From contig NC_016109.1 in NCBI RefSeq assembly GCF_000269985.1, positions 6,103,001 to 6,167,000 on the forward strand: a stretch of 64,000 nucleotides of DNA. Reading direction: 5' to 3'. The translations under genes were made by a program, and so were the position numbers. Of this stretch, positions 24,034 to 33,720 are shown piece by piece. Within the stretch, counting starts at the first letter, position 1, and each line of letters starts with the position of its first letter. The notes under the pieces were generated by a model. The model saw nothing but the letters and a program-made list of their open reading frames with translations. It was not told where the DNA came from and searched no databases. The DNA is from Kitasatospora setae KM-6054. Its GTDB lineage: Bacteria > Actinomycetota > Actinomycetes > Streptomycetales > Streptomycetaceae.

Positions 24034-26685
24034 ATGGCGGGACGGGTGCTGCGCGGGTTGGCGGCGGCGGTGCTGGCGGTGCTGGCGGCGGGTCCGGTGG
24101 CGGTGGCGCCGCGGGCGGCGGCGGACCCGCCGACCGGCGGGACGGTGATCGTCGACGAGACCTTCACCGGCGCCTCGGTGCCGGACCCGTCCTGGGAGCC
24201 GCTGGGCGACACCTGCCTGACCGGCGCGCCGGTCGGCAGCACGCCCGCGCCGTCCGACGCGCCGATCCCGTCCTGCCCGGCGGGTGGCACCCCGGCGGCG
24301 CCGGTGCCCGGGGTGGTGCCCGGCTACCTGCAGTTGAACGACTCGGCCGGGTTCGTCGGCGGCTCGCTGCTGTACCGCCGCCCGGTGCCGTCCTCGGCGG
24401 GCCTGTCGGTGACCTTCGAGCAGTACCAGTACGGCGGCAACCAGCAGCCCGGCGACGGCATCGGCTTCTACCTGGTGGACGGCTCGACCCCGCTGGACTC
24501 GAAGGGCGCGGACGGCGGCAGCCTCGGCTACGCGCAGCGCAACCTGAGCCCCGGCGTGGTCGGCGGCTACCTGGGCGTCGGCCTCGACATGTACGGCAAC
24601 TTCTACAACGACGGCGAGCTGCGCGGCTCGGACTGCCCGACCGGGCAGCAGTCGCCGGTCAAGGTCGACGGCCCGGTCGCACCGAACGTGATCACCCTGC
24701 GCGGCCCGGGCGCCGGCATCTCCGGTTACTGCTACCTGGCCTCCACCGCCCAGCCGCCGGCCGGCGACCCGCCGCGGGCCGCGAGCACGCTGCCCGGCAG
24801 CCTGGGCACGCCGTTCGGCACCACCGACCCGGCGGCGGCCAAGCGCACCGTCAACGTGCAGATCACGCCCGCGCCGTCGCCCCGGGTGATCGTCCAGGTC
24901 GACTTCGAGGACGGCACCGGCTGGCACCAGGTGCTGGACGAGCCGGCCCCGGCCGGGCTGCCGTCCACCTACAAGTTCGGGTTCAGCGCCTCCACCGGCG
25001 GCTCCACCGACGTCCACCTGATCCGGAACGTCACCGCCTCCTCGATCCTGCCGCTGGGCGCGCTCGACCTGGTCAAGCAGGTCGACCGGACCGGGCCCCC
25101 GCTGCCCGCCGAGATCACCGCCGGGACGGTCATCCCGTACCAGTACGTGGTCACCAACGCCGGTGCGGTGCCGGTCGGTTCGCTGGAGGTCACGGACGAC
25201 CGGCTGGCGCCGGTGAGCTGCCCGGCCACCACCCTGCCGCCCGCGCCCGCACCCGGCTCGACCGTGGTGTGCACCGGCAGCTACACCGTCACCGCCGCGG
25301 ACGTCGCCGCCGGACAGGTCGTCAACACCGCGAACGCCACCGCGACCCCGGACATCGGCGACCGGCTGCACGCCGGGCCGTCCACCGTCACCGTGCCGCT
25401 GACCTCCTCGATGACGCTCGACAAGCGGGCCGTCACGCCCGCCCCGCACACCGTCGGCCAGGTGGTCGACTACACCTTCACCGTCACCGACACCGGCGGC
25501 TCCGCGCTCTCCACCGTCGCCGTCCGCGACCCGCTGATCACCGACCTGGCCTGCCCCGGCTCGACGCTCCAGCCCGGCGAGTCGCTGGTGTGCACCGGCA
25601 GCCACACCGTCACCGAGGCCGACCTGGCGGCCGGCTCGTTCCGCAACACCGCCACCGCCGGGGCGGTCACCCCGATCGGGCAGACCGTCACCGCCGACCC
25701 GTCGACCGCGGTCATCCCGGTGGTCGCGGTCGCCGACCTCGGCGTCACCGTCACCGCCGACCCGCAGGTGCTGCCGGTCGGCTCCACCACCACCTTCACC
25801 GTCACGCTGACCGACAACGGCCCGGCCGACGCCACCAACGCCGTGGTCGACAACCCGGTGCCCACCGGGACGACCCTGCTCACCCCCACCGCCGACGCCG
25901 GCACCGCCTACGACCCGGCCACCGGGACGTGGACGGTGCCCGCGCTGCCCGTCGGCGGATCCGTCCGGCTCACCCTGCTGGTCCGGCTGGACGCCGACGC
26001 GCCCGCCACCGACACCGCGACCGTCACCGCCGCCGACCAGGCCGACCCGGTGCGGGAGAACAACACGGCGAGCGCCACCGTCCGGCCGCTCGACGACACC
26101 GACATCGTGATCGGCAAGAGCGTCGACACCGCGCGCCAACCGGTCGGCGGCCAGGCCGTGTTCACCGTCACCGCCGCCAACGAGGGCCCCGCGCCCGCCA
26201 CCGGGCTCACCGTCACCGACCTGCTGCCGGCCGGCCTGGAACTCGTCCGGGCCGACCCCGCGCCCGGCAGCTACGACGCCGCCACCGGGGTGTGGACGAT
26301 CGGTGGCCTCGCCGTCGGCGACCAGGCCCGGCTCACCCTCACCGCCCGGGCCGCCGAACCCGGCACCCGGACCAACACCGCCGCGCTGACCGGGCTCGAC
26401 CAGACCGACACCGACCCGTCCAACGACCGCGCGAGCGCGACCTTCACCGTCGACGCCCCCAGCCCGTCGCCGTCACCCACACCGCCGCCCAGTCCGACCC
26501 CGACCCCGACCCCGACCCCGAACCCGCAGCCGACGCCCAGCCCGACAGCCCCGACGCCCGGCCCCGAGCTGCCCGGCACCGGCCTGCGGCCCGCCACCGC
26601 GGCCGCGGGGGCCGGTGCGGTGCTGCTGCTGCTCGGCGGCGCGGTGCTGCTCGCGGCCCGGCGCTCGCGCGGCCGCCGGAGCTGA
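24034..26685 (+). CDS. Cell-surface protein: lectin-like domain, DUF11 repeats, LPxTG anchor
   Basis: An 883-aa secreted protein. It has a signal peptide (MAGRVLRGLAAAVLAVLAAG, cut near residue 33), an L-type-lectin/ConA-like domain (about 40-340; SLLYRRPVPSSAGLSVTFEQ, DGIGFYLVDG, GVGLDMYGNF), then four DUF11-type beta repeats (about 345-805; V-T-N-A-G, TVTDTGGSALS, VTLTDNGPADA, VTAANEGPAPA), a Pro/Thr-rich wall spacer and L-P-G-T-G with a hydrophobic helix and Arg tail. GGAGAGGG precedes ATG 24034. It is probably a sortase-anchored adhesin or sugar-binding protein. Confidence 0.85.
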   Translation: MAGRVLRGLAAAVLAVLAAGPVAVAPRAAADPPTGGTVIVDETFTGASVPDPSWEPLGDTCLTGAPVGSTPAPSDAPIPSCPAGGTPAAPVPGVVPGYLQLNDSAGFVGGSLLYRRPVPSSAGLSVTFEQYQYGGNQQPGDGIGFYLVDGSTPLDSKGADGGSLGYAQRNLSPGVVGGYLGVGLDMYGNFYNDGELRGSDCPTGQQSPVKVDGPVAPNVITLRGPGAGISGYCYLASTAQPPAGDPPRAASTLPGSLGTPFGTTDPAAAKRTVNVQITPAPSPRVIVQVDFEDGTGWHQVLDEPAPAGLPSTYKFGFSASTGGSTDVHLIRNVTASSILPLGALDLVKQVDRTGPPLPAEITAGTVIPYQYVVTNAGAVPVGSLEVTDDRLAPVSCPATTLPPAPAPGSTVVCTGSYTVTAADVAAGQVVNTANATATPDIGDRLHAGPSTVTVPLTSSMTLDKRAVTPAPHTVGQVVDYTFTVTDTGGSALSTVAVRDPLITDLACPGSTLQPGESLVCTGSHTVTEADLAAGSFRNTATAGAVTPIGQTVTADPSTAVIPVVAVADLGVTVTADPQVLPVGSTTTFTVTLTDNGPADATNAVVDNPVPTGTTLLTPTADAGTAYDPATGTWTVPALPVGGSVRLTLLVRLDADAPATDTATVTAADQADPVRENNTASATVRPLDDTDIVIGKSVDTARQPVGGQAVFTVTAANEGPAPATGLTVTDLLPAGLELVRADPAPGSYDAATGVWTIGGLAVGDQARLTLTARAAEPGTRTNTAALTGLDQTDTDPSNDRASATFTVDAPSPSPSPTPPPSPTPTPTPTPNPQPTPSPTAPTPGPELPGTGLRPATAAAGAGAVLLLLGGAVLLAARRSRGRRS

Positions 26686-26701
26686 CCCCGGGAGACGACG
26701 G

Positions 26702-26760
26702 AACCGCCGGCGGGACCGGCCGAGGCATGTGCGGTGCCTCGGCCGGTCCCGCCGGCGGTT
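26702..26760. terminator. Very long bidirectional terminator hairpin
   Basis: A perfect 26-bp stem (26702-26727 with 26735-26760) and a 7-base loop lies between the convergent surface-protein and sugar-kinase genes. It is the longest hairpin seen in the window. Confidence 0.88.
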
Positions 26761-26790
26761 TCCGGGTGCGCGCGGGTCCCGGAGGGGCCG

Positions 26791-27810
26791 TCAGGCCGCT
26801 ATCGGGCGGGCCGTCGGGTACGCCTCGCGCAGGCGGCGGTGCGCCTCGGGGGCGGCGCCCAGGTGGTCCAGGCCGAGCAGGGCGGCGCCGAGGACGGGCG
26901 GGGCGACGACGACGCGGGGTTCGGCGAGGGGGGCGTCGGCGGCGAGGCGGGCGGTGAGGTTGTCGAGCAGCAGCGGCTGGCGGGAGGCCAGCACGCCGCC
27001 GCCGAGGACCACCGGGACCGGCTGCTCCAGCAGGTCGAGCCGGGTCAGCGCGATCACGGCGAGCCGGGCGACCTCGTCGGCCTGCCGGTCGATCAGGCCG
27101 AGCGCGATGGCGTCGCCCGCCTCGGCGGCGGCGAACAGCACCCGGGTGACCTCGTGCAGCCGGGTGCGGTCGATCCGGCCCAGGTGGATCGCCTCGGCGA
27201 CGGCGTTGGCGCCGGCCAGGCCGAAGTGGGCGCCGATCATCGGGGAGAGCAGGGTGGGTGCGCCGCGGCCGTCCTCGGCCCGGGCGGCGTGCCACATCGA
27301 CTCGTCGGCGAGTCCGCCGCCGCCGCCCCAGTCGCCGGTCAGCCGGCCGAGCGCGGGCCAGCGGGCGGTCTGCCCGTCGGGGCGCAGGCCGACGCAGTTG
27401 ATGCCCGCGCCGCAGACCACGGCGACGCCGAGCGGCCCGTCGGTGCCGGCCCGCAGCAGGCCGAAGGTGTCGTTGGCGACGTACGTGGACGGCGCCCAGC
27501 CGTGGCCGGCTATCACGTCGTGCAGCTGCTGTTCCTCGATCGGCAGGTCGGCGTTGGCCAGGCAGGCGCTGACGTGGTCGGTCAGCGGCGGCCCGTCCGG
27601 CCGCAGGTCGGCGCCGACCTGCCGGGCCAGGTCGGCGACCAGCGGGGCGAGCGCGGCGACGGCCGCGGCCGGGCCGGTGACCTGCGGCTGGAAGCCGCCG
27701 CCGCGGGCGGTCGCCAGCACGCTGCCGTCGGCGCCGACCAGGGCCAGGTCGGTCTTGCTGTTGCCGGCGTCGACGGCGAGGACGCCGGGCCGGAGTGCGG
27801 TGCGGCTCAT
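26791..27810 (-). CDS. csnK: BadF/BadG-type amino-sugar kinase (CsnK-like)
   Basis: A 339-aa actin-like ATPase-fold kinase of the N-acetylglucosamine-kinase/BadF family: phosphate-1 motif DAGNSKTDLALVGADG, phosphate-2 region VVCGAGINCVG, and C-terminal adenosine motif VVLGGGVLASRQPLL. It is last in the chitosan-oligosaccharide-type operon, 49 bases after the GH4 gene, and should phosphorylate imported glucosamine or GlcN oligomers so that the GH4 enzyme can act on a 6-phospho substrate. Substrate is inferred from context. The ribosome site is weak. Confidence 0.82.
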   Translation of the reverse strand: MSRTALRPGVLAVDAGNSKTDLALVGADGSVLATARGGGFQPQVTGPAAAVAALAPLVADLARQVGADLRPDGPPLTDHVSACLANADLPIEEQQLHDVIAGHGWAPSTYVANDTFGLLRAGTDGPLGVAVVCGAGINCVGLRPDGQTARWPALGRLTGDWGGGGGLADESMWHAARAEDGRGAPTLLSPMIGAHFGLAGANAVAEAIHLGRIDRTRLHEVTRVLFAAAEAGDAIALGLIDRQADEVARLAVIALTRLDLLEQPVPVVLGGGVLASRQPLLLDNLTARLAADAPLAEPRVVVAPPVLGAALLGLDHLGAAPEAHRRLREAYPTARPIAA

Positions 27811-27859
27811 CGGCCGGTCCCCCCGTGGTGGTGCTCGATGGTGGTGCGCATGGTGCCGG

Positions 27860-29149
27860 TCACGCCCAGTTCAGGTGGTGGCGGTTGTGGGCGAGGAGGC
27901 GGTCGGTGAGGTGGTCGGCGAGGTCGATCTGGCCGATCAGGGGGTGGGCGAGGAGGGCGTCGAAGACGCGGTCGCGGCCGCCGTGGAGGGCGGCGTCGAG
28001 GGCGAGGTGTTCGTAGGCGGTGACGCTTGCGATCAGGCCGGCGTAGAGGGGTTCGAGGGGGCGTTGGGGCAGGGGGCGGACGCCGGTGGCGTCGACGGTG
28101 GCGGGGACCTCGATGACGGCGTCGTCGGGGAGGAAGGGCAGGATGCCGTCGTTGCGGGTGTTGACGACCTGGACGGTGGTGCGGTGGTCGGTGCCCAGCA
28201 GGGAGGCGATGAGCTGGACGGCGGCTTCGGAGTAGAAGGCGCCGCCGCGCTGGCCGAGGAGTTCGGGTTTGGTGTCGAGGGCGGGGTCGGCGTACAGCTC
28301 CAGGAGCTGCTTCTCGATGGCGGCGACCTCGGCGGCGCGGGAGCCCTTGTCCTTGAGTTCCTTGACGACCTGGTCGTGCTGGTAGAAGTAGCGCAGGTAG
28401 TAGGAGGGGACGACGCCCAGGCGCTGGATGACCGGGAGGGGGAGGTGGAGGTCGGCGGCGATGGCCTGGCCGTGTTCGGTGAGCAGTCGGGGCAGGACTT
28501 CGGTGCCGGTGGTGGCGTCGGGGGTGTCCAGGAGGGTGACGCCGCGTTCCCAGGTGAGGTGGTTGAGGCCGACGTGGTCGAGGCGGACGAGTTCGGGGGC
28601 GACGCCGAGGTGGGTGGCGAATTTGCGTTGGAAGCCGATGGCGACGTTGCACAGGCCGACGGCTTTGTGTCCGGCGGTTTGCAGGGCGCGGGTGACGATG
28701 CCGACGGGGTTGGTGAAGTCGACGATCCAGGCGTGGGGGTTGGCGGTGCGGACGCGTTCGGCGATGTCGAGGACGACGGGGACGGTGCGCAGGGCTTTGG
28801 CGAGGCCGCCGGCGCCGGTGGTCTCCTGGCCGACGCAGCCGCATTCCAGGGGCCAGGTCTCGTCCTTGTCGCGGGCGGCTTGTCCGCCGACGCGCAGTTG
28901 GAGCAGGACGGCGTCGGCGTCGTGGACGCCGGTGGTGGTGTCGGTGGTGGTGGTGACGGTGGCGTGGTGGCCTTGTTTGGCGAAGATGCGGCGGGCGAGG
29001 GCGGCGATGAGTTCGAGGCGGTCGGCGGCCGGGTCGATGAGGACGAGTTCGCCGATGGGGAGGGTGTCGCGCAGGCGCGCGAAGCCGTCGATGAGTTCGG
29101 GCGTGTAGGTGGAGGCGCCGCCGACGATGGCGAGTTTGAGTGCGGACAT
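27860..29149 (-). CDS. csnH: Glycoside hydrolase family 4 6-phospho-beta-glucosidase (CsnH-like)
   Basis: A 429-aa GH4 enzyme using NAD+ and a divalent metal. Motifs: Rossmann start LAIVGGASTYTPELIDGF, GQETTGAGGLAKALR, VDFTNPVGIVT, metal-binding Cys in VGLCNVAIG and His in VGLNHLTWERG. GH4 cleaves 6-phosphoglycosides by transient 3-oxidation. The start ATG overlaps the preceding permease stop by one base (TGATG). In this operon the likely substrate is a phosphorylated glucosamine or glucose oligomer. Confidence 0.9.
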   Translation of the reverse strand: MSALKLAIVGGASTYTPELIDGFARLRDTLPIGELVLIDPAADRLELIAALARRIFAKQGHHATVTTTTDTTTGVHDADAVLLQLRVGGQAARDKDETWPLECGCVGQETTGAGGLAKALRTVPVVLDIAERVRTANPHAWIVDFTNPVGIVTRALQTAGHKAVGLCNVAIGFQRKFATHLGVAPELVRLDHVGLNHLTWERGVTLLDTPDATTGTEVLPRLLTEHGQAIAADLHLPLPVIQRLGVVPSYYLRYFYQHDQVVKELKDKGSRAAEVAAIEKQLLELYADPALDTKPELLGQRGGAFYSEAAVQLIASLLGTDHRTTVQVVNTRNDGILPFLPDDAVIEVPATVDATGVRPLPQRPLEPLYAGLIASVTAYEHLALDAALHGGRDRVFDALLAHPLIGQIDLADHLTDRLLAHNRHHLNWA

Positions 29150-30042
29150 CAGCCCTTGACCCCTGTCAGTGTGACGCCTTCGACGAAGGCGCGTTGTGCG
29201 AGGAAGAACAGGATCATCACGGGGGCCAGGACCAGGAGGGTCGCGGCCATGGTGAGGTTCCAGTTGGTGTGGTGGGCGCCTTTGAAGGATTCCAGGCCGT
29301 AGCTGAGGGTCCAGGCGCCCGGGTTCTCGGAGGCGTAGATCTGCGGTCCGAAGTAGTCGTTCCAGCAGGAGAAGAACTGGAAGAGCGCGACGGCGGCGAT
29401 GGCGGGCTTCGCCATGGGGAGGATGACGCGCAGGAGGGTGCGCAGTTCGCCGCAGCCGTCGATGCGGGCGGCTTCGACGTATTCCTTGGGGATGGTGAGG
29501 AGGAACTGGCGGAGCAGGAAGATGGAGAAGGCGTCGCCGAAGGCCATCGGGATGATCAGGGGCCACAGGGTGCCGGACAGGTGCAGTTGTTTGGCCCAGA
29601 ACAGGTACATCGGGATGACGGTGACCTGGGGTGGGAGCATCATCATGGAGACGACGGCCATCAGGGCCAGGTTGCGGCCGCGGAAGCGGAAGCGGGCCAG
29701 GGCGTAGGCGACGGGCAGGCTGGAGGCGATGGTCAGCGCGGTGCCCAGGGCGGCGTAGAGCAGGGTGTTGCGCCACCAGGTGAGGAAGCCGTCGGTGTTC
29801 CACACCTTGGTGTAGTTGGACCACTGCCAGTGGTGGGGCCACAGGTCGGAGGTCAGTGCCTGGCGGTCGGTCATCACCGAGGTGAGGAACACGAACACGA
29901 ACGGCAGCAGGAAGAACAGCGCGGCGGCGATCGCCAGCGAGTGCACCGCGACCCAGTTCAACACCGCCTTGCGACGGGCGGTGCGGGCGGCGGCGGAAGC
30001 CGGCACGGCCCGCTCGCGGGGGAGGGTGGAGGCGAGTGTCAC
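29149..30042 (-). CDS. csnG: Sugar ABC transporter permease, CUT1 (CsnG-like)
   Basis: A 297-aa permease with six predicted helices, the first SLAIAAALFFLLPFVFVFLT, and the EAA loop EYVEAARIDGCGELRTLLRV that contacts the ATPase. MalG/LacG type. It lies six bases after the partner permease. No ATP-binding subunit is encoded here; streptomycete CUT1 systems usually share the MsiK ATPase encoded elsewhere. Confidence 0.9.
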   Translation of the reverse strand: MTLASTLPRERAVPASAAARTARRKAVLNWVAVHSLAIAAALFFLLPFVFVFLTSVMTDRQALTSDLWPHHWQWSNYTKVWNTDGFLTWWRNTLLYAALGTALTIASSLPVAYALARFRFRGRNLALMAVVSMMMLPPQVTVIPMYLFWAKQLHLSGTLWPLIIPMAFGDAFSIFLLRQFLLTIPKEYVEAARIDGCGELRTLLRVILPMAKPAIAAVALFQFFSCWNDYFGPQIYASENPGAWTLSYGLESFKGAHHTNWNLTMAATLLVLAPVMILFFLAQRAFVEGVTLTGVKG

Positions 30043-30048
30043 GGTGGC

Positions 30049-31005
30049 TCAGTCCTCCGTCAGGAAGCCGGACCTGCGCCGCAGCAGGATCGAGGTGAAC
30101 GCCATGGTGAGGGCGAACAGGATGAGGGCGACCACGCAGGCCGAGCCGTAGTCGTAGTGCTGGAAGCCGAGGTTGTAGACCATCTGCGGCAGCGTCCAGG
30201 TCGAGCCGTGCGGGTAGCCGGATTCGAACTGCTGGCCGGAGCCGCCGATCACGCCGGAGGCGACCTTCCCGGCCACGATCGCCTGGGTGTAGTACTGCAT
30301 CGCCTGGATCACCCCGGTGACCACGGCGAACACCACGATCGGCGCGATGTTCGGCAGCGTGACGAACCGGAACCGCTGCGGGGCGCTCGCGCCGTCGAGT
30401 TCGGCCGCCTCGTACTGCTCCCGGGGGACGTCCAGCAGCGCCGCCATGAAGATCACCATCAGGTCGCCGATGCCCCACATGGCCAGCATGGTCAGGGCCG
30501 GCTTCGACCAGGACGGGTCGGTGAACCAGCCGGGCTGCGGCAGGCCGATCTCGCCCAGCAGGTGGTTGACCGGGCCGGTGCCCGGGTTGAGCAGGAAGGC
30601 GAAGGCCATCGTGGCGGCCACCGGCGGCGCCAGGTAGGGCAGGTAGAAGGCGGTGCGGAAGAACCCGCTGCCGGTCTTGACCTTCGTCACCAGCAGGCCG
30701 ACGCCCAGGCCGAACGCCACCCGCAGGGTGACCATCACCGCGACCAGCCAGAGCGTGTTGCCCAGGCCCTGCCAGAACGGCGGGTACTTGGTGAAGACGA
30801 AGTCCCAGTTCCGGAAGCCGCTGAAGACCGGAGCCAGGTAGCCGTCGTAGTGGGTGAACGAGAAGTAGACGGTGGACAGCAGCGGGTAGAGGAAGAAGAA
30901 CCCGAACCCGATCAGCCACGGCGAGAGGAAGGCCAGGGTCCTGGCCCGCTCCCGCCGGCGCTTGCGGCGCAGCGCCGGCGGGAGGGTGGGGATCACGGTC
31001 GTCAT
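30049..31005 (-). CDS. csnF: Sugar ABC transporter permease, CUT1 (CsnF-like)
   Basis: A 318-aa MalF/LacF-type permease with helices such as FLSPWLIGFGFFFLYPLL and TLWLVAVMVTLRVAFGLG and the EAA loop EQYEAAELDGASAPQRFRF. It follows the binding-protein gene by a single base and precedes csnG by six, a tight transport operon. It forms the membrane channel with CsnG. Confidence 0.9.
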   Translation of the reverse strand: MTTVIPTLPPALRRKRRRERARTLAFLSPWLIGFGFFFLYPLLSTVYFSFTHYDGYLAPVFSGFRNWDFVFTKYPPFWQGLGNTLWLVAVMVTLRVAFGLGVGLLVTKVKTGSGFFRTAFYLPYLAPPVAATMAFAFLLNPGTGPVNHLLGEIGLPQPGWFTDPSWSKPALTMLAMWGIGDLMVIFMAALLDVPREQYEAAELDGASAPQRFRFVTLPNIAPIVVFAVVTGVIQAMQYYTQAIVAGKVASGVIGGSGQQFESGYPHGSTWTLPQMVYNLGFQHYDYGSACVVALILFALTMAFTSILLRRRSGFLTED

Positions 31006-31006
31006 G

Positions 31007-32368
31007 TCACTTGGCCTGGTTGACGGCGTCGTCGATCTCCTTGGCGGTGGCCGTCAGGCCCGCCTTGAGGTCGCCCTGCTCGCCGGACTCCACCCGGAAG
31101 CTGAGGTTCTGGAGGGAGACCTGGTAGGCGCCGCCGTTGACGCTGGCCGGGGTGGTCGAGGAGTTCGGGTTCTTCGCGATGTCGACGAAGGTGCGGAAGT
31201 TGGGGTCGGCCTCCAGCTTCGGCGAGTCGAGGGCGGCCAGGGTGCTGGGGACGTTGTGGATGGCGTTGGCGAAGGAGACGACGGCGTCGGTGTCGGTGGT
31301 GAGGTACTTGACGAAGGTCCAGGCGGCGGTCTGCTTCCTGCTGCCGTTGGCGATGCCGACGATGGTGCCGGTCTGGTAGCCGCGCCCGTACGTGGAGGCC
31401 TGGTCGTCCGGCACCGGGAAGGGGGCGGTGGCCCACTCGAAGTCGGGCTTGTCCTCGGCGAGGGAGGCGGTGCGCCACTCGCCGTCCAGGCTCATCGCGA
31501 CCTGGCCGGTGGTGAAGGGGTTCTTGGCGCTGAACTCGTCGCCGAACGAGGTCCGGTACTTCTCCAGCTTGTCGAACCCGCCGAGCCGGTCGACGAGTTG
31601 CTTCTGCCAGCCGAGCGCGGCGGCGACGGTCGGGTCGGTGGCGATGTCGGACTTGCCGTCGGGGCCGAAGTAGGTGCTGCCGTACTGGCCGAGGTAGTGC
31701 GCGATCGCGGTCTCGTAGCCGTGGTAGTTCGGCATGAAGCCGAGCTGCTTGTAGGAGTCGCCGTCGGTGACGGTCAGCTTGGCGGCGTCCTCGGCGAACT
31801 CGCCGAAGGTCCTGGGCGGCGCGGTGATGCCGGCGGCGGCGAAGGCGGTCTTGTTGTAGAAGAGGCCGTAGGCGTCGCCGAGCAGCGGCAGCGAGCACTG
31901 GTTGCCCTGGTACTGGCTGTACTTGAGCATCGCGGCGGGGAAGGTCTTGGCGGGGTCGACGCCGTCCTTGGCCAGCATCGGGGCGAGGTCGGCCCACACG
32001 TGCGAGGAGCAGAACTTGCCGACGTTGTCGGTGGAGAACGAGGAGACCACGTCGGGGGCGTCGGGGCCGCCGGCGCGCAGGGCCTGCTGGGCCTTGTCGT
32101 CGGCGATGTTGCCGACCACCTTGACGTGGATGTTGGGGTGGAGCTTCTCGAAGGCGGCGACGTTGTCGTTGATCGCCTTCACCTCGTTGTCCTGGCTCCA
32201 GCCGTGCCAGAAGGTGATCGTCACGTCCTGGCCGGACGCCGAACCGTCCTGGCCGCCACCGGAGTTGGTGCCGGTGCAGGCCGAGGCCAGCAGGGTCGCG
32301 CAGACGGCGGCGGTGATCCCGGCCAGCGAGCGGCGGCGGGCGGACGGGGCTCTGCGGGTCATGTCCAC
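31007..32368 (-). CDS. csnE: Sugar-binding lipoprotein of CUT1 transporter (CsnE-like)
   Basis: A 453-aa family 1 solute-binding lipoprotein. The lipobox LLASAC puts the lipid-modified Cys at residue 31; mature motifs are VTITFWHGWSQDNEVKAIND, DAPDVVSSFS and GRGYQTGTIVGIANGS. It delivers oligosaccharide to CsnF/CsnG. GTG 32368 has AGGAG ten bases upstream; ATG 32362 is an alternative. It is 121 bases downstream of csnR in the same direction. Confidence 0.9.
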   Translation of the reverse strand: MDMTRRAPSARRRSLAGITAAVCATLLASACTGTNSGGGQDGSASGQDVTITFWHGWSQDNEVKAINDNVAAFEKLHPNIHVKVVGNIADDKAQQALRAGGPDAPDVVSSFSTDNVGKFCSSHVWADLAPMLAKDGVDPAKTFPAAMLKYSQYQGNQCSLPLLGDAYGLFYNKTAFAAAGITAPPRTFGEFAEDAAKLTVTDGDSYKQLGFMPNYHGYETAIAHYLGQYGSTYFGPDGKSDIATDPTVAAALGWQKQLVDRLGGFDKLEKYRTSFGDEFSAKNPFTTGQVAMSLDGEWRTASLAEDKPDFEWATAPFPVPDDQASTYGRGYQTGTIVGIANGSRKQTAAWTFVKYLTTDTDAVVSFANAIHNVPSTLAALDSPKLEADPNFRTFVDIAKNPNSSTTPASVNGGAYQVSLQNLSFRVESGEQGDLKAGLTATAKEIDDAVNQAK

Positions 32369-32489
32369 GGAAGTAGCACTCCTGGAGAGGGTACGGGGGC
32401 AGGGCGGGGCGCCCCGACGGCCCGTGTGGGGGAAGGGGAGTGTGCGAACGTGCGTCAGTGCTCGGTGTTCCGGTGCTTCGGCCGGCGTC

Positions 32490-33680
32490 TCAGTGGGTGC
32501 TGAACAGGACGTCCCGGGTGCTCGCCAGCGCGCGTTGCAGGGCGCCGGTCAGGACGGGCGACCCCGGCACGGTCGACAGCCGCACCTCCGGCCGCGGGAT
32601 GGACATCCGGCCCAGGGCGTCCTGGACCAGCTCCCGCAGGCGTTCCCCGCCCGCGGTCGGCGTCCCCCCGGAGAGGACGACCAGCTCCGGGTCGACCACC
32701 GAGGCGATCACCGCCAGCCCGACCGCCAGCCGCTCGGCCAGCTCCGCCAGGAAGGCTTCGCCCTCGGCACTGCCCAGGGCCCTGGCCACCGCCTGCGCGG
32801 CGTCGGCGCCGCGCAGCCCGTGCTTGCGGGCCAGCGCCAGCACGGCCGGCTCGCCCGCCAGGTCCTGGAACCCGCCGGTCACCTTCCGGCGGGTGATCAA
32901 CGACACCGGGGCGTCGGGCACCGGCATGTAGCCGACCTCGCCCGCACCCCCGGTGAAACCCCGGTGCAGCCGGCCCGCGATCACGATCGCCGCGCCGATG
33001 CCCTCCTCGGCCCACAGCAGCACGAAGTCCTCGCACCCCGCCGCCGCCCCGCCGGCCTGCTCCGCCACGGCGGCCAGGTTCACGTCGTTCTCGATCGACA
33101 CCGGGGCGCCCAGCGCGGCCTCCAGCTCCTCCACCAGCCGCGGCGAGTGCCAGCCGGGCAGGTGCGAGGCGTAGCGGAGCTTCCCGGTCACCGGGTCCGG
33201 CGCGCCGCCGATCCCGAGCACCACCTCGCGCAGCGACTCCGGCGCCAGCCCGGCCCGGCGCACCGCCTCGGCGACCGCCTCCGCGGTGCGCGCCACGGTC
33301 TCCGCGGCCGGCCAGCCCTTGGCGGACACCCGGTGCTCGGCCAGCGTCGTCCCGGTGACGTCCGCGACCGCGACCCGCACCGTCGTGCTGGTCACATCCA
33401 CGCCCGCGACGTAGCCCGCCGCCGGATTCACCTGGTACAGCTGGGCGTTGGGCCCCGGCCCGCCCGCGGTCGTCCCCACCGGCACCACCAGCCCCACCGC
33501 CTCCAACCGCGCCAGCAGCTGCGACGCGGTCGGCTTCGAGAGCCCGGTCAGGCTCCCGATCTGGGTACGGGACAGTGGGCCGTTCGCGAGCAGCAGCTCC
33601 AGCGCGGCACGATCGTTTATGGCCCGCAGCAGACTCGGCGTACCGGCCAGCGGGGATCGGGGCGTCTTTCGGGTGGTCAC
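32490..33680 (-). CDS. csnR: ROK-family transcriptional repressor (CsnR-like)
   Basis: A 396-aa ROK regulator. A winged HTH (about residues 20-75: RTQIGSLTGLSKPTASQLLA) precedes the ROK sugar-kinase-like domain (DVTSTTVRVAVADVTG, VSIENDVNLAAVAEQ, GGAGEVGYMPVPD). The CGxCG zinc motif of classic ROK proteins is not seen after the GE-GY segment, so ligand binding may differ. GTG 33680 is chosen on a GAGGAGG site eight bases upstream. It heads the operon, with a CsnR-like box 40 bases upstream, indicating autoregulation. CsnR controls chitosan-oligosaccharide genes in streptomycetes. Confidence 0.85.
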   Translation of the reverse strand: MTTRKTPRSPLAGTPSLLRAINDRAALELLLANGPLSRTQIGSLTGLSKPTASQLLARLEAVGLVVPVGTTAGGPGPNAQLYQVNPAAGYVAGVDVTSTTVRVAVADVTGTTLAEHRVSAKGWPAAETVARTAEAVAEAVRRAGLAPESLREVVLGIGGAPDPVTGKLRYASHLPGWHSPRLVEELEAALGAPVSIENDVNLAAVAEQAGGAAAGCEDFVLLWAEEGIGAAIVIAGRLHRGFTGGAGEVGYMPVPDAPVSLITRRKVTGGFQDLAGEPAVLALARKHGLRGADAAQAVARALGSAEGEAFLAELAERLAVGLAVIASVVDPELVVLSGGTPTAGGERLRELVQDALGRMSIPRPEVRLSTVPGSPVLTGALQRALASTRDVLFSTH

Positions 33681-33720
33681 GTACCGATCCTCCTCTTCCT
33701 GTGCCGTTGCGGCCAACTGT

